From NCBI GenBank assembly GCA_964510225.1, contig CAZEAN010000001.1, positions 1 through 64,000 of the forward strand: a DNA stretch of 64,000 nt, read 5' to 3'. The notes beneath the pieces are model-generated. The model was given only the letters and a program-made list of their open reading frames with translations. It was not told where the DNA came from and made no database searches. Shown piece by piece: positions 28,598-36,568 of the stretch. Source of the DNA: CAZEAN01 sp964510225 (lineage in GTDB: Bacteria; Planctomycetota; Planctomycetia; Isosphaerales; Isosphaeraceae). Both the position numbers and the translations under genes were made by a program. Every line of letters begins with the position of its first letter. Position 1 is the stretch's first letter.

Positions 28598-29446
28598 CTA
28601 CTTACTCCGCTCGCCTGCTTGAATTGCATCACCAGCGGTCTCTAAAATCGCGAGCCTACCGCCGTATGCTTTCTGAAGATTGGAGTTGGTAAACGTCGCA
28701 GCCGTGGGACCATGGGCGATGAGACGCATATTGAGCAAGATCACGTAGTCGAAATAGCTTGTCACTGTCCTCAGATCATGGTGCACGACAAAGACTGACT
28801 TGCCCTTGCGCTTTAGTTCGCGGAGCAGCTCAAAGACTATTGCTTCCGTCGCGGCATCGACCCCTGCCATCGGCTCGTCCATGAAGTAAACGTCTGCTTG
28901 TTGTGCGAGTGCTCGAGCGAGAAAAGTACGTTGCTGTTGGCCACCCGAGAGCTGACCGATCTGTCGGTCGGCAAGATCAACGAGACCGACTCGATCGAGT
29001 GAATCCATCGCGCGATTCCGTTCCGCGCTCCCGGGGCGTCGGAGCCAACCAAGTTTGCCAAACGTACCCATCAAGACAACGTCGAGTACGGTTACTGGAA
29101 AATCCCAATCGACGGTCTCTCGCTGTGGGACATAACCGATGAGTTTTCGACTTCTTCCGACCGGTTTGCCCAGGACATGGACAGTTCCACTCGCCATCGG
29201 AACAAGCCCGAGGATCGTTTTGATGAGCGTACTCTTGCCTGCGCCGTTCGGACCGACAATGCCAACGAGACCGGGATCTTGAATCGAGAAGTCGATATCC
29301 CAAAGTACCGGCTTCCGATGATAGGCGACTGTGACATCGTGGACGTCCAACACCGGAGGACGACCGTCTTCGGTGTGAGAAACGGAGTCTGTTTCTGATC
29401 TCAGAAGTTGGGAGGTTGTCGTCATGGAACCTTGGTCCAGTGTCAT
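28598..29446 (-). CDS. Metal ABC transporter ATP-binding protein
   Basis: A 282-residue ATPase of the Mn/Zn/Fe importer family (MntA/ZnuC/YtgB type). Walker A GPNGAGKST is at 65-73, the Q-loop in GYVPQRETVDWDFP, the signature LSGGQQQR at 166-173, Walker B YFMDEP with D190-E191, and the H-loop in VVHHDLRTV. The WDFPVTVLDVVLMGTFG stretch is typical of manganese/zinc ABC ATPases. It overlaps the upstream substrate-binding-protein gene by 4 bases (ATGA), implying translational coupling, and is followed by two permeases. Confidence 0.95.
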   Translation of the reverse strand: MTLDQGSMTTTSQLLRSETDSVSHTEDGRPPVLDVHDVTVAYHRKPVLWDIDFSIQDPGLVGIVGPNGAGKSTLIKTILGLVPMASGTVHVLGKPVGRSRKLIGYVPQRETVDWDFPVTVLDVVLMGTFGKLGWLRRPGSAERNRAMDSLDRVGLVDLADRQIGQLSGGQQQRTFLARALAQQADVYFMDEPMAGVDAATEAIVFELLRELKRKGKSVFVVHHDLRTVTSYFDYVILLNMRLIAHGPTAATFTNSNLQKAYGGRLAILETAGDAIQAGERSK

Positions 29447-30432
29447 CTCAAGGCCTCGACGATTGTCTCGACGTTATGGCGGACCATCCCAATGTACGTC
29501 CCATTGGGCGTGCCAGCAGGACCCATGGCATCGGAGTAAAGCTCTCCGCCGATTTGAATCGTGTGGCCTTGTGCAGCACAACCTTCGACTAAAGCTCGGA
29601 TGTTCCGATCGCTGACGCTTGACTCGACAAAAACAGCACTAACTTTGCGTCCGACGATTAAATCAACGAGCTGGTTGACTTCACGGACGCCCGCTTCACT
29701 CTCGGTGCTGATCCCCTGAATACCAAGAACCTCAAGACCGTACGCTCTGCCGAAATAGCCGAAGGCGTCATGAGCCGTAACGAGGACTCGCTTCTCTTCT
29801 GGAATCTCCTGAACTTGATCATGGACCTCTTGGTTGAGGTCTTCCAATTCATTCAAGTATCCCTCGGCATTGGTCCTGTAGTCGGCCTCGTTTACGGGAT
29901 CGAATTGCACAAGTTGAGCAAGAAGCCCTTCTCCCGCAGCAGACCAGAGCGCGACGTCGAACCAGAGGTGAGGATCTACTTGGCCGCTTGTCTCGATCAA
30001 TTGATCTGATCCGATGACTTCTGCGACAGCGACGACTAATTTCCGACGCGCCATTCGTTCGAAGACCTCGCCCATCTTCCCTTCAAGATGGTGGCCGGAA
30101 TAGAGAATGAGATCGGCCTCCGAGAGACGTGCGATATCGTTCGGGGTCGGTTGATAGAGGTGCGGGTCAACCCCTTCGCCCATCAACGCGGTGACCTGCA
30201 GGTGTTCACCCCCAATGTTCCGCGCTAACTCGGCAACCATCCCAGTCGTACAGACCACAACAATCGGATAATCACCATTGAAGGAGCCGCGTTCGTCGTT
30301 CTGGGTTACCGTTGACGAGACGCAACCAGCGACGAGTCCGCTGAAGATCGCGAAGATAACGATCAGAGGAGCAAGAAGGCCACGCGTTTGCTCAATTCGC
30401 CGACGTTGAGGGGACCGAGACTGCAGACTCAT
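29443..30432 (-). CDS. Metal ABC transporter substrate-binding lipoprotein (ZnuA/TroA family)
   Basis: A 329-residue cluster A-1 solute-binding protein. The N-terminus has a hydrophobic signal with lipobox LVAGC, placing lipidated Cys at 37. Metal-ligand histidines lie in GVDPHLYQPTPND and LYSGHHLEGKM, and a third in VDPHLWFDVALW; an acidic ligand is expected in the C-terminal lobe. There is no His-rich loop of the kind found in ZnuA, which favours Mn or Fe over Zn, without proof. It heads the four-gene importer operon. A 9-bp inverted repeat lies just upstream (30454-30505). Confidence 0.92.
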   Translation of the reverse strand: MSLQSRSPQRRRIEQTRGLLAPLIVIFAIFSGLVAGCVSSTVTQNDERGSFNGDYPIVVVCTTGMVAELARNIGGEHLQVTALMGEGVDPHLYQPTPNDIARLSEADLILYSGHHLEGKMGEVFERMARRKLVVAVAEVIGSDQLIETSGQVDPHLWFDVALWSAAGEGLLAQLVQFDPVNEADYRTNAEGYLNELEDLNQEVHDQVQEIPEEKRVLVTAHDAFGYFGRAYGLEVLGIQGISTESEAGVREVNQLVDLIVGRKVSAVFVESSVSDRNIRALVEGCAAQGHTIQIGGELYSDAMGPAGTPNGTYIGMVRHNVETIVEALR

Positions 30433-30453
30433 TTTGGGTGTATTCCGCCCTCA

Positions 30454-30505
30454 GACAAAGACCTGTTCAACTTCATTCACGGATCCTCGGGGATCTGTCT
30501 TTGTC
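30454..30505. promoter_or_regulatory. 9-bp perfect inverted repeat upstream of the metal importer operon
   Basis: GACAAAGAC (30454-30462) and GTCTTTGTC (30497-30505) are exact reverse complements separated by 34 bases. They start 21 bases upstream of the first codon of the importer operon, in a divergent intergenic region. The repeat could be two half-sites of an operator, a leader hairpin, or chance. Confidence 0.4.
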
Positions 30506-30543
30506 CTCACCATACAACCTTCCAGAACAGAACTCAACAGGCG

Positions 30544-30561
30544 TTTTTGGCTCTCCAAAAA
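30544..30561. promoter_or_regulatory. Short perfect hairpin TTTTTGG-CTCT-CCAAAAA
   Basis: A 7-bp stem with a 4-base loop sits in the divergent intergenic region between the metal importer and the small secreted protein gene. It is a candidate operator or a weak bidirectional terminator. No other support is available. Confidence 0.3.
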
Positions 30562-30648
30562 TAATTCCCAGGGTGCCGAAATTCTATCTGACGGGTTCGA
30601 GGCTGGGATGCCCACTTCTTCAGCATTATTGCTGAGGGGAGAACACGG

Positions 30649-31068
30649 ATGAAATTGTCACTTTTTATCGCCCCGGCTATGGCTTGCCTGGCGATTGCGA
30701 CAACGGCACGAGCTCAAGTCGACTACTCAGCGATCCGGAACCAGAATTTTATGGAGTACGGTGTACCAGATCCGGGTCTGGTCCCTAATGCGTACTTTCA
30801 ATCTTCGGCACTTAACTTACCTCCCTCTCCTTACATTCGGCGTGCTACACCGAGCGGTCTGGCTGCAGGATGGAGGCGACGTTTGAAGTGGACCTCGATC
30901 GCATCGGGCGGTCGTGCACTGGAGTTCGCCCCGACCCCCTATCAGTATCGTGCTCCCGTGGCCTCCGGATACTGGTCTAATCCGGAATACTCGTACCAGC
31001 CGTTTTTCGATTCAGCGAGCGTTCAGCAGAATAGCCTTCCCGCTCCTTGTCCTCACTGCGGACGTTAG
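30649..31068 (+). CDS. Small secreted protein of unknown function
   Basis: A 139-residue protein with a clean Sec signal: MKLSLFIAPAMACLAIATTARAQ, cleaved after ARA. A GGGGAG-type RBS precedes the ATG. The mature part is rich in Pro, Tyr, Ser and Asn and ends with SLPAPCPHCGR; the CPHC pair could be a disulfide or a small metal knuckle. I do not recognise the family. It is followed, 39 bases on, by another small secreted protein, so the two may be co-expressed envelope proteins. Confidence 0.6.
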   Translation: MKLSLFIAPAMACLAIATTARAQVDYSAIRNQNFMEYGVPDPGLVPNAYFQSSALNLPPSPYIRRATPSGLAAGWRRRLKWTSIASGGRALEFAPTPYQYRAPVASGYWSNPEYSYQPFFDSASVQQNSLPAPCPHCGR

Positions 31069-31107
31069 TGTTACGACCTCGAACTATCGATCGATGGGAG
31101 AAACCGA

Positions 31108-31518
31108 ATGCGATTACGACTCATCGGAATTCTGCTGGTGGGGATGACTCTCCTGCTCCTGTCCAGCGTAGGAGAAGTCAGGGCGCAAGGGAGCGGTCGG
31201 AGGGCTCCAATCTATGATGCCCCAGGATACTACGGGATGTCCTGGGGTTCTCGGAGCTTCGGTGTTCCGCGGACCCACTCCAACTTTACGTCGCCCTTCG
31301 GAGGCGTAGGTTACGGCTACGGCTTCGACCAGTACCACCTTAGTCCTGGCCGCTTCGGTGTCGGACTTTGGCGACCGTCATTTGCCAATCAGAACCTTGC
31401 GCAAGGTGGGCTCTACCGGACATTCCCTGTGCCTCGAGGAGGTTACTTCCCGCCTCCGGGGGTCCCCGTCGGCTACTACGCGCCGAGTCTCGGTGGACCT
31501 ATCTTTGTCCGTCCCTAA
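31108..31518 (+). CDS. Small secreted Gly/Tyr/Pro-rich protein
   Basis: A 136-residue protein with a signal peptide (MRLRLIGILLVGMTLLLLSS...VRAQ) and a mature region dominated by Gly, Tyr, Phe, Pro and Arg (such as GVGYGYGFDQYHLSPGRFGV). The composition suggests a low-complexity structural or envelope protein. No known domain is seen. It is downstream of another small secreted gene in the same direction. Confidence 0.6.
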   Translation: MRLRLIGILLVGMTLLLLSSVGEVRAQGSGRRAPIYDAPGYYGMSWGSRSFGVPRTHSNFTSPFGGVGYGYGFDQYHLSPGRFGVGLWRPSFANQNLAQGGLYRTFPVPRGGYFPPPGVPVGYYAPSLGGPIFVRP

Positions 31519-31598
31519 GCGATTCGGATCGATTGGTCTCGAAGTGAGCGGCCTTTGAATTGCAACAAGAAATCCCGGCGTTTCGATCCAACTGCGTT

Positions 31599-32204
31599 TC
31601 AGGAGTTGATCTCACGACGTCGGGCTGTGCAAACTCTCAGAATTTCTTCAAACTTCCGTTTCGCCCGGTGACATCGGGCTCGGGTTCGCTCGGGCCGAAT
31701 CTGGAAGAGGTCACTGATCTCTGTGATCGACCAGCCTTCGAGATGTCGGAGATGGAATACGAGGTAGGTCATCGGTGCGACTCTCGCATCGAGATGGCTG
31801 AGTGCTTCTCTGACCAGGGAAACTGCTTCAGAGCTTTCCTCACTCTGTTGATTTTGGAGGAAGGCGCGGTCGATCAGCGTTGCTCCCGCCCCATCATCGA
31901 ATAACAACTCTGGCTTCCGTTTGCGACGGCGGTGGATGTCAACAGCCTTATTTCGAGAGACGACACGAATCCATCCCATCAGCTTGTTTTGGATTGAGAC
32001 GGGAGTTTCGGATCCAAACTTTCGGACAACTTCCACCATCACATCTTGAACACAATCCTCCCGATCATTTCGAGAGAGCCGTTGCAGCTCTGGACTCCGA
32101 GCAATCATTCGTTGACATTGCCCGAGGAAATGGTCCCAGTTTTCTGAGAGCGAAGACTCTGAGGAAGGTCGACTTGGTTTCGTTTCGAGAATTGTGCTCG
32201 TCAT
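31599..32204 (-). CDS. Sigma-70 family (ECF-like) RNA polymerase sigma factor
   Basis: A 201-residue two-domain sigma factor. Region 2 covers about residues 25-100 (NDREDCVQDVMVEVVRKFGS and NKLMGWIRVVSRNKAVDIHR, with the D-C-V-Q-D-V helix typical of region 2.2). Region 4 is LVFHLRHLEGWSITEISDLF with RTRARCHRAKRKFEEIL as its DNA-recognition helix. No anti-sigma gene is adjacent. It is transcribed away from the Tat oxidoreductase, leaving a 469-base divergent intergenic space. Targets are unknown. Confidence 0.85.
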   Translation of the reverse strand: MTSTILETKPSRPSSESSLSENWDHFLGQCQRMIARSPELQRLSRNDREDCVQDVMVEVVRKFGSETPVSIQNKLMGWIRVVSRNKAVDIHRRRKRKPELLFDDGAGATLIDRAFLQNQQSEESSEAVSLVREALSHLDARVAPMTYLVFHLRHLEGWSITEISDLFQIRPERTRARCHRAKRKFEEILRVCTARRREINS

Positions 32205-32673
32205 CGTTTCAATCCCCCAATCGCGCTTAACTGCAAAGGTTCTGCGAGGCGTTGGGGCTTAGACAGAGGCTCCGAACGCTCACTCTAGATCGATTTCGAG
32301 GGTCCCCAACATGACCCTCGCTGTAGCTAGCGACCCATCGACCCAACTAAGACTAATACGCACGACACTGCACTCTATTTGCAGAGTTCTTCCATTTCTT
32401 TTCGAATTCAACTGAAGAGTTGTCATCGGATCGAGTACATGGAACTGGGATCAGTCGGCGCTCGACCCATAAGCCACGACTCTATAGAAGCCCGACTGAG
32501 AGCCTCATTCTGAGATCAAACTCCTGTTGATCCATTGGTTCTTTGAGGGACGATTGCATCGCTTGAACATTACTTTGGGACGATCTCGATCGACTAGCTG
32601 GTGCCTTGGGGAGGTCGCCAGCGCGTGATAAATTCAATTGCACAAATTCAACCGACTAGCGAGGTGAACCACC
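32205..32673. other. Divergent intergenic region
   Basis: This 469-base gap lies between the sigma-factor gene and the Tat oxidoreductase. I see no open frame of note, no tRNA and no convincing -35/-10 pair. It should contain promoters for both neighbours. Confidence 0.5.
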
Positions 32674-34005
32674 ATGAGAATGATCAGCAGGCGCGATTTT
32701 GTCCGATCCTCGGCGGCATTGGGTTCGGTTGCGGCGTTTCCGACCATTCTGAACGCAGCGAGAGACCAGGAATATTCCGTTGCCTTGATTGGATCAGGCT
32801 GGTGGGGAACGAACATTCTCCGCGAAGCGATTCAGTCGGGACGTTGCCGGCCTATTGCGCTCTGTGATGTGGACGAGCGGCAATTCGATTACTGCAAGAC
32901 CGAGTTGGGGGCTATGCTCCCGGAATCGATGAAGCTCTACAAGGATTACCGGGAACTCCTCGATGAGCAGCAGCCCGATATTGCGATCGTCGCAACTGCC
33001 GATCACTGGCATCCATTAATCGCGATTGCCTGTTGCGATGCCGGTGCTCATGTCTATGTCGAGAAGCCGATCGGTCATACGGTCCTCGAAGGTCAGGCAA
33101 TGGTCAACGCGGCGCGACGAAACGACCGCAAAGTCCAAGTCGGAACCCACCGTCGCGTTTCACCACACAACCTTGCCGGGATGGAGATGCTGAGGGAAGG
33201 AACTGTGGGCAAGGTCGGGATGGTCCGTGCGTTTGTGCACTACGGCGGTGGTCCCGAGCGTCCGAGTCCAAATGAAGAACCGCCTTCGGGACTCGATTGG
33301 GAGATGTGGTGCGGGCCGGCACCCTACCGACCATTTAATCGAAAGATCCATGATCGAGGGTTTCGGAACTTTCTCGATTACGCCAACGGAACACTCGGCG
33401 ACTGGGGAATCCACTGGATGGATCAGATACTCTGGTGGACGGAGGAGCTTGCTCCGAAGTAAGTATTCACCACAGGGGGCAGCCCGATCGCTGGCCCCGT
33501 CGTGGATGACGGTAGTCATCAAACGACTGACGCCCCTGATCACCAGATTGCCTCGTTCGAATTCGAAGAGTTCTCGGCCTGTTGGGAGCACCGGCGCTTT
33601 GCGGGAAATACCGCAGAGAAAACCCACCCCCAGCAAGCCGTCGGTTGCTACTTCTACGGGACAGAAGGGACGCTGCACATCGGTTGGCTTGATGGGACGA
33701 CGTTCTATCCCCGCGACAGCAAACGAGCTGCCGTGAATATCCCCGCCGAACTGAATTCACCCGATGACCAGAACATCCGGGAACTCTGGACTGATCTCCT
33801 GGATTCGATCGACAACAACCGTCGACCAGTCTGTGACATCGAAGTTGGCCATCGATCCACCAACTTAAGCCTTCTGGGGATGCTCTCCTACAAACTCGGA
33901 AGAAGCATCCGTTGGGATCATGATCTCCATCAGATTCCCGATGACTCTGAGGCCAACGCGATGCTGAAACGCGAGTATCGGGGCCCTTGGAATTATCCGA
34001 TCTGA
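32674..34005 (+). pseudogene. Tat-exported Gfo/Idh/MocA oxidoreductase interrupted by one in-frame TAA
   Basis: A GAGGTG RBS precedes the ATG, and the protein starts with a twin-arginine signal (SRRDFVRSSAALGS). A Rossmann domain (SVALIGSGWWGTNILREAI) and the EKP motif (HVYVEKPIGHTVLEGQ) follow. After WWTEELAPK a TAA (33460-33462, codon 263) occurs. The very next codons, in the same frame, continue the family sequence (VFTTGGSPIAGPVVDDG, then DAPDHQIASFEFEEFSACWE) to a natural end at 34005. The full frame is 444 codons, the normal family length. This is therefore a single nonsense change, a sequencing error, or programmed readthrough. No frameshift is needed. Confidence 0.85.
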
Positions 34006-34197
34006 GTTGGACTCGGCCCTTGGTCGATCAGCAGACCGATAAGGTACTCCTGTAGTCGATTTGGACTTCGCACCGGTGCCTCGCTGAAAAAGTCGAGGCC
34101 CCTGGTGCATCCGGCGTAAGAGCGAATCGCATCGTAATAACTATTAGAAATCGGTGCCAATGAGAGCGCCGGCGAACGAGGCTTCGAGAGAGGTCTC

Positions 34198-34255
34198 TTG
34201 CAGAGTCACTCGGCGATAGCTAGAGTATACTATTACACTAAAACGGTGTAACAGT
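34198..34255 (+). promoter_or_regulatory. Promoter and palindromic operator of the TetR gene
   Basis: TTACAC (34233-34238), 7 bases, and GTGTAA (34246-34251) form a palindrome. It extends outward to ACTaTTACAC/GTGTAAcAGT (34229-34255) with one mismatch. A possible -35 TTGCAG (34198-34203) and -10 TAGAGT (34221-34226), 17 bases apart, put the operator over the transcription start. This fits autorepression by the TetR protein 23 bases downstream. Confidence 0.6.
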
Positions 34256-34277
34256 AAACATTGGCGGCACGAACACA

Positions 34278-34883
34278 ATGGCGGATGAGACACGGGACCG
34301 GATCCTTGATGCAGCGGAACGCTTGCTCGCTAGGCTCGGGTATCAGAAGACCACGATGGACGACCTTGCGACGGAGGCCGGCGTTAGTAAGCGGACCATC
34401 TATCTTCACTTTCGGAGCAAAGAAGAAACGACTCTCTCGACCATCGATCGGATTGTGGAGCGGCTCTTAACGGTCCTTGAGGATCTCGCGGGATCGAGTC
34501 GGCCAGTCTGCGTGAGGCTTCAGATGATGCTTACTACTCGCGTCCTCTTCCGCTTCGACAGCGTCCGAGATTATCACCAAGGGATCGACGAACTCTTCCG
34601 GGCTATCCGACCAGCCTACCTGGCGAGGCGTTCTCAGTACTTCGAGGCGGAGGCAGCGGTCTTCGGTCGGGTCTTAGAAGAGGGCAAGAAAGATGGTTCA
34701 TTTAGCATTGGAGTGCCGGAAGAAGTTGCCCAGTCGCTGATTCTAGCGACCAACGCCCTCTTGCCCTCCGGCTTGAGTCCTCAAGAGCTTGGCGCTCGGA
34801 GCTCGGTGGAGAAGCAAGCGGATCGTATCGCTGCACTTCTCATTGAGGGGGTTCGTCAGCGAGAGAGATCGAAGGAAACGTAG
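34278..34883 (+). CDS. TetR-family transcriptional regulator
   Basis: A 201-residue one-component regulator. The N-terminal helix-turn-helix is classic: RDRILDAAERLLARLGYQKT, then MDDLATEAGVSKRTIYLHFR. The C-terminal ligand domain (residues about 75-195) has no identifiable ligand. A strong palindrome lies directly upstream, which suggests autoregulation. No transporter or enzyme is divergently transcribed next to it, so the regulon beyond itself is unknown. The next gene downstream, an S41 peptidase with its own signal peptide, begins 117 bases later. Confidence 0.9.
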   Translation: MADETRDRILDAAERLLARLGYQKTTMDDLATEAGVSKRTIYLHFRSKEETTLSTIDRIVERLLTVLEDLAGSSRPVCVRLQMMLTTRVLFRFDSVRDYHQGIDELFRAIRPAYLARRSQYFEAEAAVFGRVLEEGKKDGSFSIGVPEEVAQSLILATNALLPSGLSPQELGARSSVEKQADRIAALLIEGVRQRERSKET

Positions 34884-34914
34884 TTAATCTTCATCAATCT
34901 CTTGAAGAAACCAA

Positions 34915-34930
34915 GGCGAGCCGAGTGGCT
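34915..34930 (+). terminator. GC-rich hairpin after the TetR gene
   Basis: CGAGCC-GAGT-GGCTCG is a perfect 6-bp stem with a 4-base loop, 32 bases after the stop codon. Only two T residues follow, so it may be a weak terminator. Confidence 0.3.
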
Positions 34931-35000
34931 CGTTGGCGCCCTCCGTCCGCGCCTCAGGTCTGCAAGGGCGGGTTCTCTCTGTTCTCGGAGATAACAACCC

Positions 35001-36092
35001 ATGTTTCGACACATGACCACCGCATTAGTGGCACTAATCCTAACGACGCTGTTCGTGCCTCCAACGTCCGCGTTGCAGGAAGCTCCGGTAGGTCCAGTCA
35101 CGGATACTGAACGGCCCATCGATGAAGCCACACGTAAAATTGTGATCGACCGATTGTTGGACGAGCTTCTCGAGGGTTATGTCTTTCCGGAGATCGCGGA
35201 GAAGATGGCCGCGGCAATTCGATCCAATTCATACGAAATGTATCAGGGTGGCAGGGAGTTTGCACTAGCTCTCACGGAAGACCTTCAGAAGGTCAGCCGC
35301 GACCTTCACTTGCGCGTCCGATATTCGGAAGAGAGTAACAAACCGGAACCGGAAGGAAGACCTGCTCCTGAAGAGGAAGATCGTGTCAAAACCTTCATGT
35401 CGCGGCAGAACTTCGGGTTTCAGAAGATTGAAGTCCTGGAGGGAAACGTTGGCTACTTAAATCTCCTCGGATTCTTCGATGCAGCGTTAGGCGGTCAGAA
35501 GGCCGCGGCAGCAATGAATGTACTAGCCGACACCGATGCACTAATCATTGACGTCCGACACAATGGCGGCGGAGATCCAGCGATGGTCGCCTTAATCAGT
35601 ACGTACTTGTTTGAAGGCGAACCGGTTCACCTCAATGATCTTTATTGGCGTCCAGGAAACAGCACCCAGCAATACTGGACTCTCCCTCACGTCCCTGGGC
35701 AAAAGTTTGGTGGCGAGAAAACGGTCTTCGTGCTGACGAGTCGCCAGACCTTCTCGGCTGCTGAAGAATTCGCCTACAACCTAAAGAACTTAGGACGCGC
35801 TACGATTGTCGGCGAGACGACGGGAGGCGGTGCACATCCAGGGATGTCAGTTCGGATCCATCAGTACTTTGAGGTTTTCGTCCCCATTGGTCGGGCGATT
35901 AATCCAATCTCGAAGACGAACTGGGAAGGGACTGGAGTCAAGCCCGATCTCCCAGTTGCAGCTGAGGAGGCGTTGACTACTGCGCATCGTGATGCGTTGG
36001 AGGGATTGCTCAGAACCGCTCAAGAGTCTCACGAGGACGGGGCGTACGTGAAGTCACTTCAGGATGCGATCGAAGGACTGGATGAAGAATAA
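35001..36092 (+). CDS. S41-family serine peptidase (IRBP/tricorn-core type), secreted
   Basis: A 363-residue protein with a Sec signal (MTTALVALILTTLFVPPTSA). An N-terminal helical region (DEATRKIVIDRLLDELLEGY) is followed by the S41 core. GYLNLLGF and LIIDVRHNGGGDP are the conserved beta-strand segments, TSRQTFSAAEEF carries the nucleophile S252, and GETTGGGAHPG is a conserved loop. There is no PDZ domain, which places it with IRBP-like S41 members rather than CtpA. It probably degrades peptides in the periplasm or outside. It follows the TetR gene but has its own spacing. Confidence 0.88.
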   Translation: MFRHMTTALVALILTTLFVPPTSALQEAPVGPVTDTERPIDEATRKIVIDRLLDELLEGYVFPEIAEKMAAAIRSNSYEMYQGGREFALALTEDLQKVSRDLHLRVRYSEESNKPEPEGRPAPEEEDRVKTFMSRQNFGFQKIEVLEGNVGYLNLLGFFDAALGGQKAAAAMNVLADTDALIIDVRHNGGGDPAMVALISTYLFEGEPVHLNDLYWRPGNSTQQYWTLPHVPGQKFGGEKTVFVLTSRQTFSAAEEFAYNLKNLGRATIVGETTGGGAHPGMSVRIHQYFEVFVPIGRAINPISKTNWEGTGVKPDLPVAAEEALTTAHRDALEGLLRTAQESHEDGAYVKSLQDAIEGLDEE

Positions 36093-36183
36093 AAAAAGGT
36101 CGCGTACGCCACCGAATCGCAGATCAGCGAGACTTCAATAGTACATCCCATCAGCAGGCTGATCTGAACAACTGAAGGTTGTG

Positions 36184-36219
36184 CCACGGTCGAGATCGGA
36201 TTCACCGATCCGACAGTGG
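36184..36219. terminator. Imperfect hairpin between the S41 gene and tRNA-His
   Basis: TCGGAT (36196-36201) pairs with ATCCGA (36208-36213) over a 6-base loop. An outer CCAC/GTGG pair (36184-36187/36216-36219) extends it. It lies between convergent transcription units. No T-run follows. Confidence 0.3.
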
Positions 36220-36313
36220 TCGTCGTGATGCCCTACGACTAATCGCTCAAATCTGATGATAGCCGATTAACGCTTAAATTCTGTACGCGACCGACTGTTC
36301 ACTTAAAAGAAAG

Positions 36314-36387
36314 GGTGGCTGACGGGATTCGAACCCGCGATGTCCAGAACCACAATCTGGTGCCTTAACCGCTAGGCTACAGCCACC
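36314..36387 (-). tRNA. tRNA-His (anticodon GTG)
   Basis: On the minus strand the sequence folds into a cloverleaf. The anticodon stem CCAGA/TCTGG closes the loop TTGTGGT with anticodon GTG. The acceptor stem is GTGGCTG/CAGCCAC. The extra 5' G (position -1, 36387) that histidyl-tRNA synthetase needs is encoded and pairs with C73. CCA is not encoded. The T-loop is TTCGAAT with GCGGG/CCCGT pairing. Confidence 0.95.
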
Positions 36388-36399
36388 GTCTTCATAGAC

Positions 36400-36428
36400 A
36401 GAGTAAAGCGGGGCTGAGTTCGCGTCAA
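36400..36428 (-). promoter_or_regulatory. Sigma-70-type promoter of tRNA-His
   Basis: On the minus strand TTGACG (36428-36423), a 17-base spacer and TACTCT (36405-36400) lie about 13 bases upstream of the tRNA 5' end. Confidence 0.55.
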
Positions 36429-36568
36429 GCGATCGAATGAGCCGCCGATCGAATGAAGCGTTGAGATGCCCTCTTGACGTGTCAAAGAGAGGTTGATGGG
36501 ATAGTCCGTCCTATGTCAAGTTAAAACCCGTCAACTCGTTCGATACCCAACGATCAGAATCATTACTG

